Positions 26,399 through 34,116 of a stretch of 64,000 nucleotides of DNA are shown piece by piece. The notes beneath the pieces were generated by a model. The model ran no database searches and was not told where the DNA came from. It saw only the letters and a list, made by a program, of their open reading frames with translations. Each line of letters begins with the position of its first letter. The first letter of the stretch is position 1. Source of the DNA: a virus; the IMG/VR virus record IMGVR_UViG_3300021963_000001, positions 85,107 through 149,106 of that record. One strand, given 5' to 3'. Made by a program: the position numbers and the translations under genes.

Positions 26399-26428
26399 AG
26401 CATACGATTTTACCTAGGAATCTATCAA
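26399..26428 (-). promoter_or_regulatory. Sigma70-like promoter with adjacent inverted repeat
   Basis: Minus strand TTGATA, an 18-nt spacer and TATGCT. An inverted repeat AGGTATTTTT/AAAAATACCT at 26428-26460 touches the -35 and could be an operator or a weak terminator of the gene upstream. Confidence 0.6.
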
Positions 26429-26527
26429 GGTATTTTTGTGAGTTTTTTTAAAAAATACCTAATATTACTAAATTGAATTTTTGATGATTGTTTTTAGATT
26501 GTAAATTGACAGAAAAATAACAAATAT

Positions 26528-26992
26528 TTATTCATTCAATTCTTTTAGTCCAACCCTAATCAATATTTGCTTTCCTTCAACTTCATCACCATTATATCTG
26601 TAAATTGATCCAGATTCGTGAACAAATCCAAGCGTAGAAGGCAGGTGAAAATAGCGAGATGGATCGTTATCAAAAGAGCGATGCCTTTCGTAATAGTCAA
26701 GCGGCGCAACTTTAAAGTATGAATTGCCTACGGCATCTTCACCAGCATGGACAAATCCCCAGGAAAAATAATCGGTAGCAGAACCAGATTCATTGGCCAG
26801 CATAATCCGAACGGTTTCTAGGAAACCCTCAGCCTCATCCTGTGAGCTGTGGTGACCGATTACCATCTTGACTACCCAATTGCCATCATCGGTTTCAACG
26901 ACGCGACCTTTCAGGACACGCACGCCGACAGGACGAGTGCCACGCTCACAGGCCTTCAGGAATTCCATTTCTTTTTTGGTCACGAATCCCAC
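26528..26992 (-). CDS. Hypothetical protein
   Basis: 154 residues, alpha/beta, with several Tyr/Phe-rich stretches. No family recognised. Followed downstream by an A/T-rich 134-nt gap. Confidence 0.72.
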   Translation of the reverse strand: MGFVTKKEMEFLKACERGTRPVGVRVLKGRVVETDDGNWVVKMVIGHHSSQDEAEGFLETVRIMLANESGSATDYFSWGFVHAGEDAVGNSYFKVAPLDYYERHRSFDNDPSRYFHLPSTLGFVHESGSIYRYNGDEVEGKQILIRVGLKELNE

Positions 26993-27276
26993 CCCTCAGC
27001 TGGCCCCTGAGTCTTGGTCATTATGGAAATCCTTTCTTCTAACTCTTTTACATTGCCTTTCAGGCTAGAAATCTCTTCAACAAGTTCGTTATTTTCAAGC
27101 AGAAGATTATTAATCTGAACAAATAGTTCAGGAAGCAGCTTGCGACACTTTAAGACGAAATCCATGTCCAGTTGATCGAGTCCGCCCAAACCACTCCGGT
27201 AATAAGCGTCTTCATAACAATGGACAGGCGAAGCAAGAGAGATGGCTTTCTGCAATTCGTAATACGCATTATTCAT
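26980..27276 (-). CDS. Coiled-coil protein
   Basis: 98 residues; a C-terminal coiled coil (LLENNELVEEISSLKGNVKELEERISIM). Overlaps the next gene by 13 nt. Function unknown. Confidence 0.72.
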   Translation of the reverse strand: MNNAYYELQKAISLASPVHCYEDAYYRSGLGGLDQLDMDFVLKCRKLLPELFVQINNLLLENNELVEEISSLKGNVKELEERISIMTKTQGPAEGWDS

Positions 27277-27569
27277 CGCAGCCCCCTGCTCATAGCGACA
27301 AACTCTCCCAACAAGTCGCGCATTTCTTCGGCGTCAGACTCGCTGAGCATGACTTCCTGGTAGCAACGGGCACGACCTGTAAAAACATAAGCCAGAGCAT
27401 TCCATACTCTTGCGAGGAAAGAAGGATGTGGGGCCAAGTGGATAGCCAGACAACATTCAAGCTCTACCAACCCAAACGCAGAATCATTCCATTCATCTAA
27501 AGTAAGAACAGCGTGATGATGGTAATTAGCGCATTGACAAAAAGCGGCTACTCGGCGAGGCGGTTTCAT
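27273..27569 (-). CDS. Hypothetical protein
   Basis: 98 residues. ATG 27569 overlaps the methyltransferase stop as ATGA. Contains a CQCANYHHH cluster near the N-terminus. No family recognised. Confidence 0.7.
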   Translation of the reverse strand: MKPPRRVAAFCQCANYHHHAVLTLDEWNDSAFGLVELECCLAIHLAPHPSFLARVWNALAYVFTGRARCYQEVMLSESDAEEMRDLLGEFVAMSRGLR

Positions 27570-28099
27570 TGCTTGACCCACTTAAGCCAAGAATTATCAG
27601 AAAAAACAAGGTCTGGTTTTTCAAATGCTTCATCGACAGCCTGAATAACTCCAGGCCAACTGGGATGGTAATCGTGACCGCAAATCGCCAGCTTGCAACG
27701 CAGAAGCCAGAATTCAATGTCGGCCTTCACGCCCTTGTAGGTGTGTTCCCCATCGATGTAAGTTGCGTCAACGGAAAGGAGCCAGGGATGGTCAGCGAAA
27801 TCGGACGAGGTTCCCTTTAGCTTGGTCAGCCGATAACAATCCATGGTCCGCTTGTCAAAAGCTTCCTCGACCAAGGTCATATTGTGGCTGCTAGCGTTAT
27901 CGTTGGGGTCGTAGCCGGCTTTCCAGGGATCGATACAGAAGATCATGGCGTTGGGGAGGAAGGCGTGCCAGAGTACAGCAGACTCCCCAGCAAAGCATCC
28001 GATCTCAACAAAGGACCAAACCGTCCCTTTGTCGAGTAGCGTCCTTGCTAGCTCCTGAATCCCAAGAATGCTGAGCTTGTCTTGCCGCATGGGATACAT
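27566..28099 (-). CDS. Class I SAM-dependent methyltransferase-like
   Basis: 177 residues from ATG 28099, AGGAAA upstream. The motif-I-like segment FVEIGCFAGESAVLW binds the SAM region. CIDPWKAG and ATYIDGEHTYKGVKADIEFW match the Methyltransf_24 family with an acidic loop. The substrate is unknown; glycans or small molecules are usual in this family. Confidence 0.82.
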   Translation of the reverse strand: MYPMRQDKLSILGIQELARTLLDKGTVWSFVEIGCFAGESAVLWHAFLPNAMIFCIDPWKAGYDPNDNASSHNMTLVEEAFDKRTMDCYRLTKLKGTSSDFADHPWLLSVDATYIDGEHTYKGVKADIEFWLLRCKLAICGHDYHPSWPGVIQAVDEAFEKPDLVFSDNSWLKWVKQ

Positions 28100-28151
28100 G
28101 AGACATTTCCTAGGTAAGAAAAAAGGCGGCAACCTTGCGGTCGCCGCCCAT

Positions 28152-28223
28152 TTCGGGAGGCTGGATTTGAACCAGCGACCTCCAGGTTATGGGCCTGGCG
28201 AGCTACCACTGCTCCACTCCCGT
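28152..28223 (-). tRNA. Initiator-type tRNA-Met (CAT)
   Basis: 72-nt cloverleaf. The acceptor has six pairs (CGGGAG/CTCCCG) with an A1-A72 mismatch. The D arm is GAGC/GCTC, which gives A11-U24. The anticodon stem is CCAGG/CCTGG with loop CCCATAA, and the T arm is GCTGG-TTCAAAT-CCAGC. The 1-72 mismatch, A11-U24 and overall match to the bacterial fMet pattern mark it as an initiator. Two departures: AGG/CCT replaces the GGG/CCC anticodon pairs and position 33 is C. The CCA end is not encoded. Confidence 0.92.
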
Positions 28224-28224
28224 G

Positions 28225-28256
28225 AAAACGCACGATAAGGGATGGCAAATCGTGCG
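28225..28256 (-). terminator. Terminator-like hairpin next to tRNA
   Basis: 8-bp stem CGCACGAT/ATCGTGCG followed by TTTT on the minus strand, ending 2 nt before the tRNA 5' end. It separates the secreted-protein gene from the tRNA. Confidence 0.7.
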
Positions 28257-28314
28257 CTCATCGCTAGCTGTGCCGACCGGGTTCCCCAGTCCAAAACACT
28301 AGGCTAGCAATTTT

Positions 28315-28671
28315 TCAGTAGCGACAGCATGCGTAGAACATGCCGTTGCGCCCTTGTGCAACGCCAATTTCGCGGGGCGAACCGCCAAAACGGGGCTTGC
28401 AGCAGGAATTAATGGCAGCCTGGGGGGTAGAACCCATTCCCACACCCTCAAAGCGATAACCGCCACGGAAAAAATGGCCAATCCTGCCAATCCCGGCCAA
28501 ATAGGCCGCTACTTCCTGAGCATTAGTAACCGTGGTGACGGTGGTTGTGGTTTTAGTCTGGGTCACGGTTTTGGTGGCTGGGACCACAACCGCCTTGCGG
28601 CGGAAGGGGCCAGCCGAAGCCGCAGAAGCCACCATTGCCAGGGCCAACAAACCAAAAGCAAATCGCTTCAT
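28315..28671 (-). CDS. Small secreted Cys-rich protein
   Basis: 118 residues from ATG 28671, GAGG upstream. Signal peptide (KRFAFGLLALAMVASAASAG), a Thr/Val-rich linker (TKTTTTVTTVTNA), then a compact domain YRFEGVGMGSTPQAAINSCC...REIGVAQGRNGMFYACCRY. I recall similar domains in small secreted planctomycete proteins, unverified. If correct, it hints at the host. Confidence 0.75.
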   Translation of the reverse strand: MKRFAFGLLALAMVASAASAGPFRRKAVVVPATKTVTQTKTTTTVTTVTNAQEVAAYLAGIGRIGHFFRGGYRFEGVGMGSTPQAAINSCCKPRFGGSPREIGVAQGRNGMFYACCRY

Positions 28672-28755
28672 GTTTACCTCGTCCATGAAAAAAAGGCACA
28701 GGCCGCCTGCCCACGCCGACTCCATATGATAGAAACGCCGATGTAACCGTCTAGG

Positions 28756-28857
28756 TTATCTCCAAGAATTTTTTCGGAGAAGCATCCAAGTAATAAAAGT
28801 GAAACTGGCCACACAAGCTAGGTCAGATATGCATCGATACAAATCGTATTCCTTCAC
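28756..28857 (-). CDS. Tiny membrane protein (33 aa)
   Basis: GTG 28857 has GGAGG 8 nt upstream and overlaps the previous stop as GTGA. The peptide is a single hydrophobic helix (LACVASFTFITWMLL) with a short basic end. The perfect ribosome site and coupling argue that it is translated. Confidence 0.6.
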   Translation of the reverse strand: MKEYDLYRCISDLACVASFTFITWMLLRKNSWR

Positions 28858-29396
28858 GGCAAGAACCTCCATGTAGGTGTGGGATTAGGAAGCCAACCAG
28901 CCTCATAGGCTTCACTCCCTAAAATTTCCCGCAACGCATCTAACTTTAACCGCTTGGAATACAATGGAATGTTCCTGTATTGGTCATCAAGTAAATCGTA
29001 AACTTTATAAATCAAATCATTATCTCGCTGAACAATCTTCCAAAAATCCCGGGATTCACCGTAACTTTGCAAGATGTTGCGACGACAGACCTCATCAAAA
29101 GGTCGGTTGTACTTCATCGCCCAGATCATGTAACAGGTTGTCCCTTCCACATAAAAATCTATATAGAAAAACTTCTTGGCATCTGCCAGTTTTGCCCGAC
29201 AGTTCAGCGTCTCCTCGTAGGCGTTTCGAGCCTTGTTCAGATTGGTGCATTCGGGGTATGCGAACAACTCCAGGTCCTGGGCGACCTGAGCCAAAAGCTG
29301 TTGAAAGAATAGGTTGTCTTGAACGACTGCCGGGGGGAGCCACACTCGCTCAACAATGATCAGGTAGACGAGGACAAGCTTAGCCAGCCCCAGCAT
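28854..29396 (-). CDS. Membrane-anchored hypothetical protein
   Basis: 180 residues from ATG 29396, which overlaps the desaturase-like gene end; the ribosome site is weak. An N-terminal hydrophobic anchor (MLGLAKLVLVYLIIVERVWLP) leads into a helical domain. No family recognised. Confidence 0.72.
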   Translation of the reverse strand: MLGLAKLVLVYLIIVERVWLPPAVVQDNLFFQQLLAQVAQDLELFAYPECTNLNKARNAYEETLNCRAKLADAKKFFYIDFYVEGTTCYMIWAMKYNRPFDEVCRRNILQSYGESRDFWKIVQRDNDLIYKVYDLLDDQYRNIPLYSKRLKLDALREILGSEAYEAGWLPNPTPTWRFLP

Positions 29397-29925
29397 GATC
29401 TGGCCGTTCTTGTTTTGGTTTGACCCGAATAGTCCAGTAAACGACCCATTCCAAAAAACGCCAAAAGCCAATGGCATCTAAAACAGGATTGAGCCAGCTG
29501 GACATCACGCAGAAATGGCTGGCGTAGGGGCTGATGTGGTGGCGGGCGTGGTGACGGGCATTTTGCAAAATGCCGGTGTCCTGAAGGACGCGGATCGGGC
29601 GGGGGATGCCAGCGCGGTGGGTGAAGGCGTGTAGCTCGTTAGCCTGGGCCGCGCAAAAGGCAACCAACGCCCACCACCACTGCTCCTGGTAAGCCAAGAG
29701 AGCGGCGACGGTCAGACAGGGGATGAGGGTGGTGTTATTGCGGGTCCAGTAGCTTCCACGCAGAAAAGCTCGAGGTTCGGCGTGGTGAAGTTCGTTCGGG
29801 GCGGCCACCAGGGGGCCGAAAACTGGCCATTTAGGGTTGGCGTACCGATCCTCAAACCAGTGAAACAGACCGGTCAGGAAGTCGGCGGTGAGCCAAGCTG
29901 TCAGAACAAAACCAATCCAATACAT
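29380..29925 (-). CDS. TMEM189/CarF-type lipid desaturase
   Basis: 181 residues, multi-pass membrane protein. His-rich signature of the lipid-desaturase (pfam10520) family: GLFHWFED, PNELHHAEPRAF, NELHAFTHR, LQNARHH-x2-HH-x-PYASHFC and SWLNPVLDAIGFWRFLE. Known members form the vinyl ether bond of plasmalogens. A phage copy could alter host membrane lipids, which is inference. It is in an operon with the membrane protein that follows. Confidence 0.82.
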   Translation of the reverse strand: MYWIGFVLTAWLTADFLTGLFHWFEDRYANPKWPVFGPLVAAPNELHHAEPRAFLRGSYWTRNNTTLIPCLTVAALLAYQEQWWWALVAFCAAQANELHAFTHRAGIPRPIRVLQDTGILQNARHHARHHISPYASHFCVMSSWLNPVLDAIGFWRFLEWVVYWTIRVKPKQERPDHAGAG

Positions 29926-29975
29926 CGTGGGCCTGCCTGTGGCTGACCCACCCCAACATTAATAACCCAAATGGA

Positions 29976-30497
29976 TTATTCCTTGTTCACTAAGGTCGAA
30001 ATGGCCTTGATGGCCCGGGAATACTTCATGCGTAACGCATCGGTCTTTTCTGCATTTAGCCGTTTGGCTATTTGATCCCAGTCCAAACCGTCACTCCTCA
30101 TGCAGAAAATAGGCCACAAATCACCATTAAGATGACTACGCAGACAATGTAAAGACTCATCGCCACACAGATTTTCCAACACATTTCCATTGTTGTCGGA
30201 TAAATCAACATCCAGATTGTTAGAAACACGACGACAGTCGCGCTTTTTCCTCTGAATCTGTCGCAGTTTGTCTTTGGATAACTGGGCAGCCATCCGCTTG
30301 ACGAGACAATCCTGGTGTTCTTTTGGCATGGTCTGCCTTTTGTCGGCGGGAACCTTGCGGATGAAGTTTATCGACAGTTCCTGGCAGAAGTCTTCAACTT
30401 CCCACTCCCTTTTCAGCAGTGGCCTCTTCTTCATAATGGCATTTAGATAGCCATTGGTATATAAAGATACAACAGGATCATATGTGTTAGCAACCAT
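29976..30497 (-). CDS. Phage sigma-70-family-like factor (3 of 3)
   Basis: 173 residues. Region 2-like EVEDFCQELSINFIRKV and a Lys/Arg-rich segment (LRQIQRKKRDCRR). Region 4-like C-terminus DGLDWDQIAKRLNAEKTDALRMKYSRA. More diverged than the two others, and the two-domain pattern is less certain. It stands alone, with only an AAGG ribosome site upstream. Confidence 0.62.
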   Translation of the reverse strand: MVANTYDPVVSLYTNGYLNAIMKKRPLLKREWEVEDFCQELSINFIRKVPADKRQTMPKEHQDCLVKRMAAQLSKDKLRQIQRKKRDCRRVSNNLDVDLSDNNGNVLENLCGDESLHCLRSHLNGDLWPIFCMRSDGLDWDQIAKRLNAEKTDALRMKYSRAIKAISTLVNKE

Positions 30498-30661
30498 AAA
30501 TGCCTTGATCTTATAGGGACGCGATCAGGGTCATTCATGACCGGCAAATTATCCATAACAAAATTAAGAACATTGGGGGCAACAATGCTCTCAATTTCCC
30601 CACGCTAGATGTTGGTCGTTATGGTGTCAAGTAGAATATTCAAATTGCGTAATTTAGAAAA

Positions 30662-30824
30662 ACCTGAAGAGAGACTCGAACTCTCATGACCAGACTGTGC
30701 GATCCGGTATCTTCTGGCGGGGAAACGGTCGCACCCTATCCCCGCCTGGCCCTTGGCTGCTTCTGCAATCGACCACCCACAAGCATAATGAGAAGTCAAA
30801 AGAAGCAACTTAGATCATTCAGGC
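30662..30824 (-). ncRNA. Candidate structured RNA with pseudoknot and T-arm-like hairpin
   Basis: Within a 354-nt gene-free stretch (30498-30851). Outer stem GCCTGAA/TTCAGGT, hairpin TGCTTCT/AGAAGCA, then an H-type pseudoknot: stem 1 GGCGGGGA/TCCCCGCC (30739-30746 with 30716-30723) and stem 2 GTGCGACCG with CGGATCGCAC, one bulged A (30726-30734 with 30697-30706). Stem 1 is crossed by an A-rich loop. A T-arm-like hairpin GAGAG-TTCGAGT-CTCTC at 30669-30685 follows. No D arm or anticodon fits a normal tRNA. A T-run follows the 3' end. No gene seen in 30498-30661. Confidence 0.5.
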
Positions 30825-30851
30825 ACAAGGTATTAACCGAGTAGGCTGAGG

Positions 30852-31088
30852 TTAAGAGCCAAGTTGCTCACGGAGCCTGATGACTTCCTCGGCTAGTCCA
30901 CGGACCCAGAGGACACCAAAGTCTTCAATCATCTTTTTGGCACAGTCGGCCAGGAGGGGGTTGTCAGTCCTCTGTGCGGTCAGGGCGCACATCAGGGCTG
31001 CTTCGGTCCTCTCCGGGGTCATCTGGTAGCCTGCCATCCGCGGCCTCCCTTCTTGCTGTCGGCGCTGAATAGCTTTTTTATGTGACAT
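30852..31088 (-). CDS. Basic small protein
   Basis: 78 residues from ATG 31088 with AGAAGGGG upstream. N-terminus MSHKKAIQRRQQEGRPRMAG is strongly basic; the C-terminal part is helical. No family recognised. Confidence 0.72.
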   Translation of the reverse strand: MSHKKAIQRRQQEGRPRMAGYQMTPERTEAALMCALTAQRTDNPLLADCAKKMIEDFGVLWVRGLAEEVIRLREQLGS

Positions 31089-31109
31089 TATATGCCCCTT
31101 CTGCATATT

Positions 31110-31247
31110 TTATGCGGTTTTTTCATCTCGACGAATAGCTTCTTGAATAGCGACCCCCTCCAAGTCGTAAACATTGCAGTAACAAGCCACGACTATTTTT
31201 CCAAACCAGATGGGTTGGTGGCCACAGAAGGGACAGGGTTCACTCAT
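31110..31247 (-). CDS. Small Lar-like zinc-finger protein (45 aa)
   Basis: ATG 31247, GGAG 7 nt upstream. N-terminus EPCPFCGHQPIWFG and a later CYC fit the Lar-like restriction-alleviation zinc-finger pattern (C-P-x-C-G...C-x-C). Too short for firm assignment. Confidence 0.6.
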   Translation of the reverse strand: MSEPCPFCGHQPIWFGKIVVACYCNVYDLEGVAIQEAIRRDEKTA

Positions 31248-31269
31248 CAATTATCTCCTTTGTTCGTAG

Positions 31270-31416
31270 TCAGCCCGTAGCCCAATGAATCCACGCCTTA
31301 AGGGTCGGCCAGAGCCACTGGATTAACAGAACCAATCCGGCCCCCGCTATAAGCGCCACCAAAACGAGGCTGACCAGCATGGAGGTCATGGCTCTACCGA
31401 TCTCGTTGCCGTCCAT
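31270..31416 (-). CDS. Small membrane protein (48 aa)
   Basis: ATG 31416 overlaps the previous stop as TGATG; GGAGG 6 nt upstream. One long hydrophobic helix (MLVSLVLVALIAGAGLVLLI). Function unknown. Confidence 0.65.
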   Translation of the reverse strand: MDGNEIGRAMTSMLVSLVLVALIAGAGLVLLIQWLWPTLKAWIHWATG

Positions 31417-31715
31417 CACTCACCTCCTTCGCCCGGCAGCGGGCCGATTGCCTGCCTTATTTCATCAGCTAATTGTGCGTGGTCTGTACAGGTTCCGCCG
31501 TGGTTGGCAACTTGCATATCCTCGTAAGCGACATACGGAAGCGCACGCTTCAGCAGGTCACGCAGCTTGTCGTTAGCCTTCTTAAGCTCCACAAGCCTAT
31601 TGCACCATTTGCTGGTTTTGCTCCGGACTTCTTCCAGTCGAAGCCATATAGCCACAACCCTCGGGTCTTCGTGGTTGGAGGCAAACTCCTTCATCTCTTT
31701 TATGCCGAATATCAC
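31416..31715 (-). CDS. Hypothetical protein
   Basis: 99 residues from GTG 31715, GGAG at 7 nt, overlapping the prior stop as GTGA. Predicted helical; no family recognised. Confidence 0.7.
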   Translation of the reverse strand: MIFGIKEMKEFASNHEDPRVVAIWLRLEEVRSKTSKWCNRLVELKKANDKLRDLLKRALPYVAYEDMQVANHGGTCTDHAQLADEIRQAIGPLPGEGGE

Positions 31716-31927
31716 TCCACATCTCCTTCGCCGTGAATAACCGATATCGCCCAATCTGGCAGAAAGCGTTGACCGCGCACAGTGCAGGCGGGGGCTTGGG
31801 ACTGGACAACCAGGCGCACCCGCAACAACTCCCTCGCCAATCCCCTGATGGCCTCTTCCTGGATTTCGTAAGGCTTATGACTGCCCGTCTTCACCATCCG
31901 CATCAGGTCTTTGTTGGTCAATGTCAT
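31712..31927 (-). CDS. Small hypothetical protein
   Basis: 71 residues; ATG 31927 follows AGGGAATG. Overlaps the preceding gene by 53 nt. No motif. Confidence 0.62.
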   Translation of the reverse strand: MTLTNKDLMRMVKTGSHKPYEIQEEAIRGLARELLRVRLVVQSQAPACTVRGQRFLPDWAISVIHGEGDVE

Positions 31928-32141
31928 CTCGCCATTCCCTGAGTTGTCCAATCACTAAGCTTATCATCTTCCACGACAAGAGAAACAATAAGCCGAAGGC
32001 GAGGGTGGGCCAGCCCCTCTCCGTCATACCAGTAACCAACTCAATAACCCCAAGCACGATCAGCCAGGACGATATGTGTAACAAACAGAACGCCGCAATG
32101 TCCGTCCCACGGTCTACCCATTCATCATCTGGAGAACTCAT
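31875..32141 (-). CDS. Two-helix membrane protein
   Basis: 88 residues with two hydrophobic segments (about 18-38 and 46-65) and an acidic C-terminus (DDIDQQRPDADGED). Function unknown. Confidence 0.72.
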   Translation of the reverse strand: MSSPDDEWVDRGTDIAAFCLLHISSWLIVLGVIELVTGMTERGWPTLAFGLLFLLSWKMISLVIGQLREWRDDIDQQRPDADGEDGQS

Positions 32142-32350
32142 TTCTTGTCCTTGTTCAGAACTTCAATGGCCCAGGTCCGGCTCGGGGCGTTTTTCATGAT
32201 CGCCTCTTCCAAATCGATAATCCTTTGATCTTTATTGACACTCACAAAATAACAGACAACCATCATGACAAAAATCATGATGCCGTAAATGATCCTGAAA
32301 GTCTCACTCACACGAAGTTGCTTCTTCAGAAACTTTTCGTAGTCACTCAT
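32138..32350 (-). CDS. Small membrane protein
   Basis: 70 residues from ATG 32350. Basic N-terminus, one membrane segment (IIYGIMIFVMMVVCYFVSV), helical tail. No family recognised. Confidence 0.7.
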   Translation of the reverse strand: MSDYEKFLKKQLRVSETFRIIYGIMIFVMMVVCYFVSVNKDQRIIDLEEAIMKNAPSRTWAIEVLNKDKK

Positions 32351-32558
32351 GTTCCTGTTGTTCCGCAAGGATTTCTTTTTCTGTCAAATATAGGGAGTCT
32401 GCCGCCGCCTCTCTGGCCGTCAGATACGAGGATTCCGTCCCGTCCTCGGCAATCTGCCAGGTGTCGGACCCATCGTGGTACTCGACCTGGACATGCCACT
32501 TCCAGTTGCCATCGCCCAGGTTCTTGACGGTGACTTCTGTCTGCAAAATGTTGTTCAT
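32343..32558 (-). CDS. Small hypothetical protein
   Basis: 71 residues from ATG 32558 with AGG upstream; a TTG five codons earlier is an alternative. Beta-rich N-terminal half, acidic C-terminus (EKEILAEQQEHE). Confidence 0.65.
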   Translation of the reverse strand: MNNILQTEVTVKNLGDGNWKWHVQVEYHDGSDTWQIAEDGTESSYLTAREAAADSLYLTEKEILAEQQEHE

Positions 32559-32559
32559 C

Positions 32560-33093
32560 TCAAACCTGTTCAAGATAGTAAATGAGACTAGTCAAGTCGT
32601 CCATTCTGTCTGTCAGGATCAAAGTCCTTGGGGTTTTGTTGCCCAGTTGGGGGATGGGCGTGTTGAGAATATTGGGATGCTGGACAATCAGCCTGATTAA
32701 GGATTCCATCTTGTCCATCTTAATGTCTTGCAGTCCCGCCAGAGAGTTGAGTTGCTCGTTGTACTGCTGCAAGGCTTCAACCGTTTCAATCAGGGCTGGA
32801 ACATCCTCGCGGGCGTGGGCGATGAACAAGGTGTCCTCATCCCAACGCTGGGCTTCATGGTACGCCAACGGTGGGGACTGGAGCAGGGTGATAGCCACTA
32901 CCTTCTCGGGTTTGCTGTCCTTGTCGCCGGGAGACATCCCATGCGTATTGCTGTGTTCAAACGGAGTAGGTTCTGTGGTCACAAAGAGGGCGTTCATGCA
33001 CATGTCATCATCGGTGGCTGCCGCAAACCAGGGGCCGGGTGTGGCCTCGCTGGCTCTTTTGCGGATCGCCTTCAGTTCTTCACTGTTCAGCAT
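32560..33093 (-). CDS. Ead/Ea22-like phage protein
   Basis: 177 residues from ATG 33093 with AAGGA at 6 nt. The N-terminus (EELKAIRKRASEATPGPW) is the usual start of Ead/Ea22-like phage proteins. A C-terminal LTDRMDDLTSLIYYLEQ helix follows. Function unknown. Confidence 0.75.
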   Translation of the reverse strand: MLNSEELKAIRKRASEATPGPWFAAATDDDMCMNALFVTTEPTPFEHSNTHGMSPGDKDSKPEKVVAITLLQSPPLAYHEAQRWDEDTLFIAHAREDVPALIETVEALQQYNEQLNSLAGLQDIKMDKMESLIRLIVQHPNILNTPIPQLGNKTPRTLILTDRMDDLTSLIYYLEQV

Positions 33094-33095
33094 GA

Positions 33096-33374
33096 TCAGT
33101 CCTTCTCTACCAAGAGTGGTTTGACAGCCGGGTAATCGAAAGAAGACAAAGCCTTGTCCATGTTCTTGTCGTAATTTTCGCAAAGGGTTTTCAGGTAGGC
33201 AACGAAGTCGTCCAATTCTTCCCTGTTGAAAGCCCAGCGTTTGGTTTGGATGACAATATACGCCCCGTCCCCGGCGTCCTCGACCTTGATGTTCAAGGTT
33301 TGAATCTCATCCCTGCTGGCATTTGAATCTGCTGGCTGGTCAATCTTGATCCGGGTTTGCCATGGGGTAAACAT
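33096..33374 (-). CDS. Hypothetical protein
   Basis: 92 residues from ATG 33374. Mixed alpha/beta with no motif. The next gene follows in the same operon. Confidence 0.7.
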   Translation of the reverse strand: MFTPWQTRIKIDQPADSNASRDEIQTLNIKVEDAGDGAYIVIQTKRWAFNREELDDFVAYLKTLCENYDKNMDKALSSFDYPAVKPLLVEKD

Positions 33375-33375
33375 C

Positions 33376-33708
33376 CTATTCCTCCCACCTTCGGACATAA
33401 TCTGCGCTGAGGTCTTGCCAAACAGAAGTGAAGTAATCGACGATGTCCTCGGGGGACATGCCTTCGACGGATTGGAGAACGATGGTCAGCCATTTTTCTT
33501 GACCGCACACGCGGAGTTTCATCTGGGACTCGGCGTCCCACCCCTCGTGATCCGCTCCGTATTTGCGAAAATTCCACCACCGTACTGTGATGGGAAAACG
33601 GCGACCGACTGAATCCTTGACCGTGTAAGTCCAAAAACGGTCGCAAGTGTACATCGATGACAACTGGCCTTCCTTGAAGCCAAATTGCTCAAGAGCTAAC
33701 GGATTCAT
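33376..33708 (-). CDS. Hypothetical protein
   Basis: 110 residues from ATG 33708, AGGAG at 6 nt. Trp/Tyr-rich middle (TCDRFWTYTVKD). No family recognised. First gene after a terminator. Confidence 0.72.
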   Translation of the reverse strand: MNPLALEQFGFKEGQLSSMYTCDRFWTYTVKDSVGRRFPITVRWWNFRKYGADHEGWDAESQMKLRVCGQEKWLTIVLQSVEGMSPEDIVDYFTSVWQDLSADYVRRWEE

Positions 33709-33726
33709 CCCTGACTCCTTGAATGG

Positions 33727-33757
33727 AAAGGGGGCGGCCTCACAAGAAGCCACCCCC
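33727..33757 (-). terminator. Terminator after Ig-like gene
   Basis: 9-bp stem GGGGGTGGC/GCCGCCCCC with a 10-nt loop, followed by a short TTT tract. Confidence 0.7.
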
Positions 33758-33769
33758 GACCATCATCGA

Positions 33770-34093
33770 TTAAGCACGATCAGATGGAGTTCCGGCGTTG
33801 ATCTCGACATTGATCGCTTCGCTAGGAACAACCTGGACATCCAGAGTGGCGATCAGGGAGCTAACGCCCTCGCCGATCCGCGCATCGCAAGAGAATTTGA
33901 CCTGGGCGTTGCCCACCTTGCCGGTGGTTTTTACCAAGGCCTTCAGGGAGTTGGCGGCGTCCACTACCACCTCGATCACCGAGGGGTCGGACGAGGTCCA
34001 CTCAACCCCCTCCACGGGAGCCTCGTTGCCAGCCTTGTTCACCGGCTTAACAACCAGATCAACCTGTTGAACATCAGTCAGAGTCAGAGCCAT
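33770..34093 (-). CDS. Ig-like (BIG2-type) domain protein
   Basis: 107 residues from ATG 34093, AGGAG 8 nt upstream. Pattern VEGVEWTSSDPSVIEVVVDA and a following beta sandwich match bacterial Ig-like group 2 domains. Such domains often decorate phage virions. Bounded by a terminator on each side, so monocistronic. Confidence 0.78.
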   Translation of the reverse strand: MALTLTDVQQVDLVVKPVNKAGNEAPVEGVEWTSSDPSVIEVVVDAANSLKALVKTTGKVGNAQVKFSCDARIGEGVSSLIATLDVQVVPSEAINVEINAGTPSDRA

Positions 34094-34116
34094 GAGACGA
34101 TCTCCTAAAGGGACAC

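Noticed and set aside
30605-30808. 67-residue minus-strand frame
   Set aside because: It lies across the predicted RNA stems and has no ribosome site.
30662-30824. Standard tRNA or tmRNA
   Set aside because: The T arm and acceptor are present, but no D arm, no anticodon in a 7-nt loop, and no resume/tag frame with a typical ending.
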